Notes: generated from the sequence alone by a model not told the origin. Positions 32,072 through 39,669 are shown, counted from the stretch's first letter. The stretch: 39,859 nucleotides of DNA from Oscillospiraceae bacterium (GCA_902791215.1 CADAUZ010000030.1:1-39859), one strand, 5' to 3'. Program-made: numbers and translations.

Positions 32072-32202
32072 ACATATCGAAACACCTTTTTTTATACATA
32101 ACTGTTTTTTGTCGTAGGGGAGGGGCTTGTGCCAACACCCATAAGAGAGTTTTGAAGCAAAAATGACTTGGTAACTGTCTGATAAGGGTTGGATAAAAGT
32201 GG
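32072..32202. other. Intergenic stretch with a half family-A repeat
   Basis: Contains GTCGTAGGGGAGGGGCTTGT near 32113, matching one terminal arm of the element at 3804-3952, without its partner arm. It is probably a decayed or truncated MITE. No gene seen. Confidence 0.4.
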
Positions 32203-32240
32203 GAGAGAGATACTCGGACCGTGAGTATCTCTCTCTTCTC
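32203..32240 (+). terminator. Terminator downstream of yycJ
   Basis: A perfect 13-bp stem GAGAGAGATACTC/GAGTATCTCTCTC (32203-32215 and 32223-32235) followed by TTCTCTATTATTT. Confidence 0.7.
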
Positions 32241-32292
32241 TATTATTTGTGTAGGTACGTATCCCTGTCTCTCTGTTGGCTTAGTACTCATA

Positions 32293-32490
32293 TTTTGATA
32301 GAAAAATGCACCAAAAAAAAGACTCGGGTGCATTTTAGATTTTTCAGGGTGCATTTCCGAAAAAGCAGGGTGCATTTTTCGGAGAGTAGGGTGCATTCCT
32401 GAAAATCGGGGTGCATTTTCCCGAGAGTCGGGTGCATTTCTGAATAACAGGGTGCATTTTGGGAAAGCAGGGTGCATTTCCCGTTGCCGT
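32293..32490 (+). repeat. GGGTGCATTT repeat array R
   Basis: Eight units, each GGGTGCATT(T/C) plus 10-11 variable bases. Cores start at 32326, 32347, 32368, 32389, 32409, 32430, 32450 and 32470, so the period is 20-21 bp, two DNA turns. TTTTGATAGAA (32293-32303) lies upstream as at array T. The array runs straight into a membrane-protein frame lacking a normal 5' end. Units are far shorter than CRISPR repeats or spacers and no cas gene is present. Confidence 0.8.
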
Positions 32491-32498
32491 GGTTTGCT

Positions 32499-32828
32499 AT
32501 GGCCCTTGTGATCGAGGCGCTCTGTCAGGCGCTGTCCATAACGCTTCCCGAGCTGATGGACGGCGAGGATGCGGCAGAGGACAGCGTGCGGGTCTATGAC
32601 GACACGCAGATGCTCGATCTGCTGCGGCGCACGCAGGAGCTGGAAAAGCAGAAGGGCGTTCTCTACGGCCTGATACTGATCGTGCTTGGAATCGCCTGCA
32701 GCGCGCTTTCCGCGACCACCGGCGGCTCCGAGGTGCAGGACTTCGTATCCGGGCTCCTGATGGGGCTATCCATTGTGGAAATGCTGGCAGGCATTGCAGT
32801 CATCGGTAAAAAGCTTCTCCGGGGATAA
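32499..32828 (+). pseudogene. 5'-truncated two-helix membrane protein
   Basis: The frame encodes LVIEALCQALSITLPELMDG, an acidic stretch, then two membrane segments (GVLYGLILIVLGIACSALSA and FVSGLLMGLSIVEMLAGIAV) ending KKLLRG. There is no ribosome site before ATG 32499, and the frame continues upstream into repeat array R, whose last unit would supply a chance ATG at 32472. The natural beginning of the gene therefore seems to have been replaced by the array. I do not recognise the family. If an unusual start is used, a product of about 109 residues could still be made. Confidence 0.5.
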
Positions 32829-32851
32829 CGCGCCGTTAGTCGCCGGTTTGC

Positions 32852-32880
32852 TTGAAAAGATAACGACGGGCTGATATAAT
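32852..32880 (+). promoter_or_regulatory. Promoter of the DUF975-DUF1003 pair
   Basis: TTGAAA (32852-32857), 17 bp and TATAAT (32875-32880) preceded by TGA (extended -10). Confidence 0.8.
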
Positions 32881-32940
32881 AAAATCAATCCGGTATATTG
32901 AAAGTGTTTCACACACAAAGAGCATGGAAGGATGATTTCG

Positions 32941-33714
32941 ATGTATCTGTCAGGCCATTTCCGCTCCATTGCCCGCAAGGCGCTCCGCGGCTTCTGGACG
33001 CTGACGATCGGCGTAACGCTGCTGGCCGCGCTGCTGGGCAGCGGGGTAGATTTCGCATCCGGCAGTGCCTCCGGAGGGCGCATAACCCACAGTTATCAGG
33101 ATCCCGGCGAATACTACAGCGTCTATATTGAGGAACCAGGCTTCAGCATGTCGCGCACCTTTCTGAATACGCCGGCAATTACCCGCGCGCTGACCATAAT
33201 TGTGCCGGTCATCACAGTGCTGGCGGTAATTCAGCTGCTGATCGGCGGCGCAATCGAGCTGGGACTGAAGCGCTACAACCTCGACCTGCTCACGCATGAA
33301 AACCCGCCCGCCTTCGCCACGCTGTTTTCCCGCTTCAGTATTTGGGGACGGGCGTTTGGCCTGCGTTTCATGACCACGCTGCTGACCTTTCTATGGTCGC
33401 TTTTGTTCATTGTTCCGGGTATTATCGCAAGCTATCGCTATGCGCTTGCGCCCTATCTAATGGCTGAGAACCCGGATATGGACGTGATGGAGGCCATTGC
33501 CCGCTCCAAGGAGCTGATGGACGGCAACAAGGGGCGGCTGTTCTGCCTGCAGCTGAGCTTCATTGGCTGGAGCCTGCTGTGTGTGCTGACGCTGGGCATT
33601 GGGTATCTTTGGCTCGCACCCTATCAGAACGCCGCCGAGGCCGCTTTTTATCTTGAGGTAACCGGTCGCACGGACGCGATGCCCCGGCCTGATCTGACCG
33701 CAGACGCGGAATAA
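32941..33714 (+). CDS. DUF975 family membrane protein
   Basis: A 257-residue integral membrane protein. The opening SGHFRSIARKALRGFWTLTIGVTLLAALLG, the central IQLLIGGAIELGLKRYNLDLL and the LWSLLFIVPGIIASYRYALAPYLMAENPDM block with the following ARSKELMDGNKGRLFCL are characteristic of DUF975. About five membrane segments. ATG 32941 is preferred over an in-frame ATG nine bases earlier, which would lie on the GGAAGGA ribosome site. Role unknown. It is followed after 19 bases by the DUF1003 gene. Confidence 0.85.
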   Translation: MYLSGHFRSIARKALRGFWTLTIGVTLLAALLGSGVDFASGSASGGRITHSYQDPGEYYSVYIEEPGFSMSRTFLNTPAITRALTIIVPVITVLAVIQLLIGGAIELGLKRYNLDLLTHENPPAFATLFSRFSIWGRAFGLRFMTTLLTFLWSLLFIVPGIIASYRYALAPYLMAENPDMDVMEAIARSKELMDGNKGRLFCLQLSFIGWSLLCVLTLGIGYLWLAPYQNAAEAAFYLEVTGRTDAMPRPDLTADAE

Positions 33715-33733
33715 ACTGTAAAGGACGAAAAAT

Positions 33734-34270
33734 ATGAAGGAAAATCGAAAGCTGCTCAAGGAAGTGCTTCGGGATGTTCAGAAGGATATGACGGACGAAG
33801 AGGTGCTAGCGCTGCTGGCGGACAGCCGCGTATCCGTCAATCCGGCTGAGGAAAAGGCAAAGTACACCCTCGGCCAGCGGGCGGCAGACGCGATCGCCAA
33901 GTTTGCCGGCAGCTGGGCGTTCATCTTCTCGTTCACCGGCGGGCTGGTGCTGTGGATGGTCATCAACACGGTGCTGGCAACCCGCGCTTTCGATCCGTAT
34001 CCGTTCATCTTGCTGAACCTTGTGCTGTCCTGCATCGCGGCTATTCAGGCGCCGCTGATCATGATGAGCCAGAATCGACAGGAGGAAAAGGATCGCCGCC
34101 GCGCCGAGAACGACTACAAGGTCAACCTGAAAACCGAGATCATGATCGAGGATCTCTACGACAAGGTCAACGCCATTCTGGCCAAGCAGTCGGCGCTGGA
34201 AAAGCGGCTGAATCAGCAGAATAGTGAAGCAGCCTCAGGCGCTGCATCGAACGAACCGAAAAAAAGCTGA
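33734..34270 (+). CDS. DUF1003 family membrane protein
   Basis: A 178-residue protein: charged N-terminal helix, then two membrane segments (AGSWAFIFSFTGGLVLWMVINTV and YPFILLNLVLSCIAAIQAPLIMM) linked by a short loop, and a cytoplasmic coiled coil with the motif SQNRQEEKDRRRAENDYKVNLK. This is the DUF1003 pattern. The C-terminal tail is Ser/Ala/Asn-rich. ATG 33734 is 19 bases after the DUF975 stop; AAGGACGAAAA provides a modest ribosome site. Function unknown. Confidence 0.88.
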   Translation: MKENRKLLKEVLRDVQKDMTDEEVLALLADSRVSVNPAEEKAKYTLGQRAADAIAKFAGSWAFIFSFTGGLVLWMVINTVLATRAFDPYPFILLNLVLSCIAAIQAPLIMMSQNRQEEKDRRRAENDYKVNLKTEIMIEDLYDKVNAILAKQSALEKRLNQQNSEAASGAASNEPKKS

Positions 34271-34321
34271 AGCATTTCTATGCTGAGCTCTCAGTTTGCA
34301 GTATCTTCGTTTTACCTGACT

Positions 34322-34507
34322 TCATTTCAGAGGAGTGTCATGTCGCGTCCGATTTTTCATGAACTCCAGATAGAGGCTGTACAGCACGGCGCAGACAGGG
34401 ACGCTGAAAAGCATTCCAAGAATGCCGAACACCTCGCCGTCCTCCCGCCAGCCCACAACGTGCCGTCCGGAGGACGCGCCGATATCGATTGCAAGGAAGT
34501 ATTTCAT
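34322..34507 (-). pseudogene. Fused remnant: rhamnulokinase start joined to an AI-2E transporter end
   Basis: A 61-codon frame. The first 24 residues, KYFLAIDIGASSGRHVVGW, are the N-terminal phosphate-binding strand-loop of rhamnulokinase (RhaB); from about residue 26 the sequence FGILGMLFSVPVCAVLYSL is the last membrane helix of an AI-2E/PerM family transporter. Neither part is functional. The two ends probably met through a deletion that removed the rest of both genes. The start overlaps the stop of the upstream fragment at 34504-34731. Confidence 0.7.
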
Positions 34508-34731
34508 TCATTCAATTCTGGGGAAAAATGCAGCGACAGGATATCCAAGTTGCCCTCCTTTACCGTCAGACAAAGCGCGGCATGGGGATGGCCTTGAGGA
34601 ATCGTCAGCGATGCAGCCGCCCATTTTTCAGAACGGAAGGCTACGCTTCCAAAGTTTCTGTCGTTGATTTTAATATGATCCGCCCATTGCCTCTCGTGGT
34701 CACACGCAGTACGGTATTGCCCTAATAAAAA
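34504..34731 (-). pseudogene. C-terminal gene fragment upstream of the rhaB remnant
   Basis: An open frame without a start codon, reading in part CDHERQWADHIKINDRNFGS, then WAAASLTIPQGHPHAALCL and ILSLHFSPELNE, ending in a stop that overlaps the rhaB remnant ATG (ATGA). The coupled layout suggests it was the gene before rhaB in a rhamnose operon. I do not recognise the protein. Confidence 0.5.
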
Positions 34732-34942
34732 TTACAATCCAGATGTAAATCAGGTCCATGTTGTTTTGTTTGATTCTGCATCCACATATTCAGGAATGGG
34801 AGCCGAAAGCAGGAGTGGCAACAGTAATGTGCAGAAAAACAAAGAGGTCAATGCTGACAATAAATTTGGGATTGATGTGATTCTAATGAATCACAACATG
34901 CCAAATATTCAAAATGTAATCGATCTTTTAGGAGGTGATTAA
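34679..34942 (+). pseudogene. 5'-truncated AT-rich gene fragment
   Basis: An open plus-strand frame without a credible start, ending at 34940-34942. The likely genuine part, from about 34736, reads NPDVNQVHVVLFDSASTYSG, then GNSNVQKNKEVNADNKFGID and MPNIQNVIDLLGGD. Base composition is far more AT-rich than the chromosome core. The AGGAGGTGATT at its end serves the next gene. It overlaps the minus-strand fragment, so the join between the two histories is near 34.73 kb. Family not recognised. Confidence 0.45.
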
Positions 34943-34944
34943 AA

Positions 34945-35379
34945 ATGAAATTTCGTATCATTTCAGCATGTATGATAGCGTCATTATTCTTAACTTTCTT
35001 TGCATCCTCACGTTCGGAAAACGATTTACCTCAAGCCGATCTTCTATCTTATGATTATTCTTATAACACCAACTTTGGTATCGGATATCAAACAAATACC
35101 GAATTAGAACGATCCGATATCAAAAATAATCAGTGGAATGATGAAGACAAATGGATCAAGCTATGGTTAAGAATTCATATATTGACTCCCCAAAATGGTG
35201 AATGGAATCATCCGCAGCAGTATTGCCAGGCAATCAATGTAACCAATGTAAAGGTTAGCAGTACCTGCCTCCAAGACATCCATTATCGTCCTGAACTTCT
35301 ACCTTCTTCCAACGCGCTTCCTCTCAACTGCTCTCCTACAACAAATTCTCTTTCATTTCAAACATCCCCTCTGAAATAG
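34945..35379 (+). CDS. AT-rich secreted hypothetical protein
   Basis: A 144-residue protein with a signal peptide (KFRIISACMIASLFLTFFAS). The middle is polar and aromatic (YDYSYNTNFGIGYQTNTELE, KWIKLWLRIHILTPQNGEW), while the last 35 residues (PSSNALPLNCSPTTNSLSFQ) have a composition unlike a folded domain and may follow a frameshift. AGGAGGTGATT is an excellent ribosome site. Low GC relative to neighbours indicates recent transfer. I do not recognise it. Confidence 0.55.
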   Translation: MKFRIISACMIASLFLTFFASSRSENDLPQADLLSYDYSYNTNFGIGYQTNTELERSDIKNNQWNDEDKWIKLWLRIHILTPQNGEWNHPQQYCQAINVTNVKVSSTCLQDIHYRPELLPSSNALPLNCSPTTNSLSFQTSPLK

Positions 35380-35406
35380 AAAGCGCCCCGCGGATGGCAG
35401 GGCGCT
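35372..35406 (-). terminator. Terminator of hsp20
   Basis: On the minus strand AGCGCCC, an 11-base loop and GGGCGCT (35406-35382) are followed by TTCTATTTCAG. Confidence 0.75.
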
Positions 35407-35418
35407 GTGGTGGTTATT

Positions 35419-35865
35419 TTATCCTTCGATCTGGATCGTTTTATGCTCCGGAAGCGCCACCGGCTTCTCTTTCGGGAAGTCAAGCGTCAGGACGCCGTCC
35501 TCAAACTTGGCCTTGACGTCTTCTTCATTGACATTCTCGCCGATGTAGAAGCTTCTGGTCATGGAACCCGAATAACGCTCCTGGTGGACGATCTTGCCCT
35601 TCTTGTCCTTGCCCTCTTCTTCAAGGCCTTTGGACGCGGTGATCGTCAGGTAGCCGTTCTGCAACTGCAGATCGATCTGATCTTTCTTGAAGCCCGGCAG
35701 GTCCACTTTCAGCTCATAGCCTTCGTCGTGTTCCTTCAGATCCGTCCTCATCACCCGTGCTGCATGCTTGCCATACAGCTTGTGATCCACATCGGATTCG
35801 AAGCCCCTGAACGGGAAGTCAAACCAGTCATCAAACAAACTCTCTCCAATAATACTCGGTAACAT
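35419..35865 (-). CDS. hsp20: Hsp20/alpha-crystallin small heat-shock protein
   Basis: A 148-residue chaperone that holds unfolding proteins. A short N-terminal arm (LPSIIGESLFDDWFDFPF) precedes the alpha-crystallin domain (about residues 38-140: RTDLKEHDEGYELKVDLPGF, the YLTITASK strand and the FEDGVLTLDFPKEKP edge), ending in a C-terminal KTIQIEG with the usual I-x-I anchor. The start is behind AAAAGGAGG. A CIRCE element at 35980-36006 shows control by the HrcA repressor. A second hsp20 with a similar start lies at the right edge of the window. Confidence 0.94.
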   Translation of the reverse strand: MLPSIIGESLFDDWFDFPFRGFESDVDHKLYGKHAARVMRTDLKEHDEGYELKVDLPGFKKDQIDLQLQNGYLTITASKGLEEEGKDKKGKIVHQERYSGSMTRSFYIGENVNEEDVKAKFEDGVLTLDFPKEKPVALPEHKTIQIEG

Positions 35866-35979
35866 AAGTCATGCCTCCTTTTGCAATCACTATGTTTGTT
35901 ACCTGAGCAAGGGGATGGAGGTCATCCATTCGATCTCTGTTCCTTTGTTCGATTATCATTATAGCACCGAGCACCGCTT

Positions 35980-36006
35980 TTAGCACTGTCAAGAGGAGAG
36001 TGCTAA
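35980..36006. promoter_or_regulatory. CIRCE (HrcA operator) of hsp20
   Basis: TTAGCACTG, nine bases, GAGTGCTAA: one mismatch from the consensus. On the minus strand TTGACA (35992-35987) is followed, 23 bp later, by TATAAT (35963-35958); the extra spacing comes from a tandem 7-bp duplication (35963-35976). Confidence 0.88.
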
Positions 36007-36059
36007 AAGTGTGTGAACAATCATTACATATTTTGTTAACTCATACTCTTTGCACGCAA

Positions 36060-36989
36060 TTATAGCTTTGGCAGAAGATCCCGGCGCTTTTGCAGCACGG
36101 CTTGTTTCTCTTCAACTTCGTGCTTAAGAGCTTTCATATCGTCGCTTGCGGTGTCCTCCTGGTACAGCAGATCAATCAGCGCTTCCTGCTTTTCGATGAT
36201 TGTGTTTTTGACCATAGCGGTGGGTTCAAGATTCACTTCGACCTCGTGCTTTACTTCGGCTACGCGTAGCTCGGCCTCCAGGCGAAGCCGCTCGGTCTCA
36301 GCTTTGATTGCTTCCACACGTGCGGCAATACGTTCTGTCCGGTAAAGGACCTCCGGATAAGCTTCCGCAAAACGGCGATGGAAGAAGGAGCGATCGTTCA
36401 GTAACAGACGAATCTCTTTGTTGATCGCCTCTGTGTCGTCCGCCTCGCTGTTCTCGACGCCGGTCTTAACCAGCTTCAGAACGAAGTGGGACATCACATA
36501 GTCCGCCGTAAAGATGCTAGACAAAATAATAGCCAAGGTCTCCCGCAGACGGAAGCTCAAGTGTCCAGAAAGACGCAGCAGCAGAGGATTGATCATTTCT
36601 ACGATCAAGACTCCGCCCAGGCCAAAGAGGATCAAATTCCCTATCCATACACGGCCGTGCAGATTCATGGGCTTTTGACTGTAATCCCACCAGCGGGCAT
36701 GGAATCGTTTCTCAAGAACAAAGCTCGTCATATACTCAACGACGCCGCATAAAATAAACGAAACCATGAATGTTGTACCGACAGAGGATTCCAATGGTGA
36801 AAGCCCTTTGACCGCGATTGTGATCAGGGCCGCACCTGAGCCATAAATCGGCAACCACGGTCCTGTAAGGAAACCGCGGTTGATGAACCGATGGAACTGG
36901 AAATACTTCAGAGTGACTTCAATACACCAACCGAGAAAAGCGTATGCGAAAAACAGCAATATGAGATTGATAAGGCTTTCTGCCGTCAT
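36060..36989 (-). CDS. CmpB-type putative ABC transporter permease
   Basis: A 309-residue membrane protein. The first 175 residues hold about five helices with the typical opening LINLILLFFAYAFLGWCIEV and the NRGFLTGPWLPIYGSGA motif, EYMTSFVLEKRFHARWWDYS and NLHGRVWIGN of the CmpB-type permease family (PF06541). The last 130 residues are a long cytoplasmic coiled coil rich in Glu, Arg and Lys. No ATPase gene is adjacent, so a transport role is not established. It lies between hsp20 and the Mbeg1-like gene on the same strand. Confidence 0.83.
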   Translation of the reverse strand: MTAESLINLILLFFAYAFLGWCIEVTLKYFQFHRFINRGFLTGPWLPIYGSGAALITIAVKGLSPLESSVGTTFMVSFILCGVVEYMTSFVLEKRFHARWWDYSQKPMNLHGRVWIGNLILFGLGGVLIVEMINPLLLRLSGHLSFRLRETLAIILSSIFTADYVMSHFVLKLVKTGVENSEADDTEAINKEIRLLLNDRSFFHRRFAEAYPEVLYRTERIAARVEAIKAETERLRLEAELRVAEVKHEVEVNLEPTAMVKNTIIEKQEALIDLLYQEDTASDDMKALKHEVEEKQAVLQKRRDLLPKL

Positions 36990-37040
36990 TATCTGAACTC
37001 CTTTGTCTGGACATCAATGTAATGCATATGCATGAATTCA

Positions 37041-38126
37041 TCATCGTTTTCTTTTGCTGCGAAAATCGGCAAAATAGTTAGAGATCAAAGTGAGCGCGAA
37101 CTTTTGCACTTCTTTGTCCTGTCTTAGAGATTGAGCGATCTCCAAAGCGTGGCGAAGTTTGATCTCTGTCAAATCTGTAAGAGTAAAAGCTCCGGTAGAT
37201 GTCATGATCTGAAAGAAGTCCTCGATGAAGGTCTCCCGCTCCTCCAGACTCATTCCTGCAAGCGTCTCGTTCATGGCTTTTTTAAACATTGCACTGCTTG
37301 AACTCAGTTCTTCCGAGCGCACAAAGCCAGTGCCGAGTACTTCCCATGTAAAGCCATCATGTGCTCTGGCGCCAAAGCAAGTACTTGTGACTATTTCAGG
37401 ATCTTTGCCCGTTGAGAGCAACAAACCGACAATAGAGTTCTGCGGGATCAGAGAATGAAGTTTCGGTAAAAGCCTGCGATATCCTTCCTGATTTAAAAAG
37501 TCTTCCCGAAAACCGGGTCCGTCAAAACTGTAAACGCTGATGATCCGATCCTGGAGATCCTGCGGGAGCATCGAAGAAGCATAAACGGCAAGATTCCCAC
37601 CTTTGGAGTGCCCACACACGATAAAGTTGCCATCATAAGCATCCATTGCCCAGCGAAGATAACGCAGGGCGTCTTCCTGCGCTGGGATCGTATCGATGAT
37701 GGACATGCGGAAGTTTTCTTTCCAGGCAAAGATATTGTCATCAGTACCACGGAATGTAATAAATCGAGTGCCGTCAGGAATCTGGACCGTCAGTGCCGAA
37801 AACTGTTCCGCATTGTCAATATTATCAACCCTTCTGTAGCCAGAAAGCATCAGAGAACGAAAGCGAGGAACTGATGGCAGCCGATAAAAACTATCGAGAA
37901 CTAACGGAGATGTCGCGATTCCAAGAGAGACACTGTCGTTTCCGACATGTGCACGATAAGCTTCAACGACCTCAACCAGATCTGCTTCCTGTTCATCCTC
38001 AGGAACTATGCCTGTCAGATCCGGACACCCGATTTTGGAGATGAGGTAGTAATCCGCTTCATTGGCAGGGCTGTTCATAAAACTCAGATCTCTGCACCAG
38101 TCCAAATAATCAAAGAGATCAGCCAT
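37041..38126 (-). CDS. Mbeg1-like (DUF2974) alpha/beta hydrolase
   Basis: A 361-residue cytoplasmic protein. The family pattern runs from FDYLDWCRDLSF at the N-terminus through TFRGTDDNIFAWKENFRMS to the nucleophile elbow CGHSKGGN with Ser174, and VYSFDGPGF near the expected acid residue. DUF2974 proteins are lipase-like hydrolases of unknown substrate. Length fits. The C-terminal part is helical. The gene is AT-richer than the core genes. The dehydrogenase gene upstream ends 22 bases before this start, so the two may be cotranscribed. Confidence 0.87.
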   Translation of the reverse strand: MADLFDYLDWCRDLSFMNSPANEADYYLISKIGCPDLTGIVPEDEQEADLVEVVEAYRAHVGNDSVSLGIATSPLVLDSFYRLPSVPRFRSLMLSGYRRVDNIDNAEQFSALTVQIPDGTRFITFRGTDDNIFAWKENFRMSIIDTIPAQEDALRYLRWAMDAYDGNFIVCGHSKGGNLAVYASSMLPQDLQDRIISVYSFDGPGFREDFLNQEGYRRLLPKLHSLIPQNSIVGLLLSTGKDPEIVTSTCFGARAHDGFTWEVLGTGFVRSEELSSSSAMFKKAMNETLAGMSLEERETFIEDFFQIMTSTGAFTLTDLTEIKLRHALEIAQSLRQDKEVQKFALTLISNYFADFRSKRKR

Positions 38127-38147
38127 GAAAAACCTTCCTTTCTTCAG

Positions 38148-39053
38148 CTACTCCTTAATTCCAAGCGCAGCAAAAACGGAATCGACCACTGCATGTCCCG
38201 TGCGTTCCATCGCTTCGTACGTGCTTCCCGCAACGTGCATGCCCGCAAGGAAGTTATCCAATCCGAACAGTGGGTTATCCACGGACGGCGGCTGTTCCTC
38301 GAAGACGTCCAGTCCTGCCGCGGAAATCCGCCCCTCCGTCAGCGCCTCATACAGCTCGCTCTCGTCGACCAGACCCCCACGTGCTGTGTTGACTAGGATC
38401 AGCCTGGTATTGGCATGCTGAAGGACTTCCGCATCGATCATATGCCATGTATCATCCGTCAGAAGGCAGTGCAGACTCACGTAGTCACAGGATTGGAACA
38501 GCTCTTTTAGGTCTGTGACGGGCTGAAACCCAAGCACGCTTATCTCCTCGGGTGTACGGTGCGGATTATAGCAGAACACTTCCATGCGAAAGCCGTCTCT
38601 TGCGATCTGTGCGACCTCGTGCGCAATATGCCCGCTTCCAATCAGCCCGAGCTTTTTCCCGCTCATCTCGATGCCGACTGTCTCGGACATCCCGAATCTG
38701 GGCAGCTGACCAGCATGGGTTTTCTTATCGATGTAATTGACCTTGCGGGACAGATCCAGCATCATGGCAACGGCAAATTCCGCCACGGAACGGGCGTTGC
38801 TGCCCGGCGTGTTTTTCACGGAGATCCCCGCCTCTTTCGCCGCCTCCACGTCGATCCGGTCAAGACCCACACCGTGCTGCTGAATGAGCTTGCAGCGTGT
38901 TGCTTTTCTGATCACATCACCATGACAGTACTGCTGGCGGACGATGATGGCATCCAGTTCCTCCGGATGGTCAAAGTTGTCCACAAGCTCCACGTATCGC
39001 TTCAGCCGTTCGACAGCCGATGGTGCGATCGGGTCATTCAGATAGACTTTCAT
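38148..39053 (-). CDS. D-isomer-specific 2-hydroxyacid dehydrogenase
   Basis: A 301-residue NAD-dependent dehydrogenase of the D-3-phosphoglycerate dehydrogenase type. The NAD-binding loop is GLIGSGHIAHEVA (GxGxxG). Catalytic Arg is in NTARGGLVD, Glu in GLDVFEEQPP and His in AGMHVAGST. The N-terminal GVGLDRIDVEAAKEAGI is typical. Length fits single-module members without a regulatory domain. The start is ATG 39053 because AAAAAGGAGAC lies just upstream; an in-frame ATG 54 bases earlier has none. Substrate (phosphoglycerate or another 2-hydroxyacid) cannot be settled from the sequence. Confidence 0.88.
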   Translation of the reverse strand: MKVYLNDPIAPSAVERLKRYVELVDNFDHPEELDAIIVRQQYCHGDVIRKATRCKLIQQHGVGLDRIDVEAAKEAGISVKNTPGSNARSVAEFAVAMMLDLSRKVNYIDKKTHAGQLPRFGMSETVGIEMSGKKLGLIGSGHIAHEVAQIARDGFRMEVFCYNPHRTPEEISVLGFQPVTDLKELFQSCDYVSLHCLLTDDTWHMIDAEVLQHANTRLILVNTARGGLVDESELYEALTEGRISAAGLDVFEEQPPSVDNPLFGLDNFLAGMHVAGSTYEAMERTGHAVVDSVFAALGIKE

Positions 39054-39190
39054 TTGCTTCTGTCTCCTTTTTGGAGGGCATTTTACGTCTCGATATTGTC
39101 CAATCAAAGGATATTCTGGTTCAAGCCGAGAAAAAGATTCCGGACGGCAGTATTATACCATGGAGCAGGGATAGAATCCAGCCGAAAAGA

Positions 39191-39289
39191 GTGAAGAAAA
39201 CACTGATACACTCGTTTCTTGGATATATGTCCCCAGCACAGTTTGAGGCCAAGTATTGTGGCAAAAATGATAATGACCGGTCGATATAA
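39191..39289 (+). pseudogene. C-terminal remnant of an IS3-family transposase
   Basis: The frame reads LIHSFLGYMSPAQFEAKYC before its stop, the usual end of the IS3-family OrfB integrase domain. Upstream sequence in this frame does not continue the transposase, so only the tail of an old insertion remains, 18 bases before repeat array S. Confidence 0.6.
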
Positions 39290-39306
39290 GCACGGGAAAA
39301 ATAGGC

Positions 39307-39405
39307 GGGTGCATTTTTCGTTTTTCAGGGTGCATTTCCCAAAAAGCAGGGTGCATTTTTTGGAGAGTCGGGTGCATTTGGGGAGCCGGGTACATTTTGC
39401 AAGTC
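39307..39405 (+). repeat. GGGTGCATTT repeat array S
   Basis: Five units with cores at 39307, 39328, 39349, 39370 and 39388 (the last GGGTACA), spaced 21, 21, 21 and 18 bp. The variable parts of units 1-3 (TTTTTCA, AAAAAGCA, GGAGAGT) follow the same order as units 1-3 of array R. Confidence 0.8.
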
Positions 39406-39642
39406 TTAAACATATTGCGGGCCGATTATTATAAGTCCAGCTGCTTGGGGGTTCGAAAATGGAGACCACCCTAAAAACTGTCGCCAGAAAAATTGATAAT
39501 AGAATCACTGTACCACTTGAGCAATTTGTGGTCGTTGAAGTCCCTTGAACCCGCAATGATGACCTTTCAAATCCAACTCCTCCCACCAAAAAACCCGTAG
39601 AATGCTCTATATATGAATGTTAACAGATTCTTCACAGAAGAA
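39406..39642. other. Intergenic stretch with a tRNA-3'-end-like sequence
   Basis: Mostly featureless. TTCAAATCCAACTCCTCCCA followed by CCA (39566-39588) resembles the T-loop, T-stem, acceptor strand and CCA of a tRNA, but no matching 5' half is found upstream, so it is not an intact tRNA gene. No other gene is seen. Confidence 0.35.
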
Positions 39643-39669
39643 TTAGCACTCTCTCTTGACGAGTGCTAA
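39643..39669. promoter_or_regulatory. Perfect CIRCE element
   Basis: TTAGCACTC (39643-39651), nine bases, GAGTGCTAA (39661-39669). It overlaps the promoter of the second hsp20 gene, so HrcA binding would block it. Confidence 0.95.

Noticed and set aside
31845-32477. Minus-strand frame with repeated MHP motifs across array R
   Set aside because: The unit length alternates between 20 and 21 bp, which breaks the frame after a few units; it overlaps yycJ and has no ribosome site.
32326-32480. Array R as a CRISPR
   Set aside because: The conserved part is only about 10 bases and the variable part 10-11, far below CRISPR repeat and spacer sizes, and no cas genes are near.
39462-39548. A 28-codon plus-strand frame after array S
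   Set aside because: No ribosome site, no recognisable pattern, too short to support.
39104-39589. Minus-strand frame covering array S and the tRNA-like end
   Set aside because: It reads through a tRNA-like sequence and the repeat array, with no known protein pattern.
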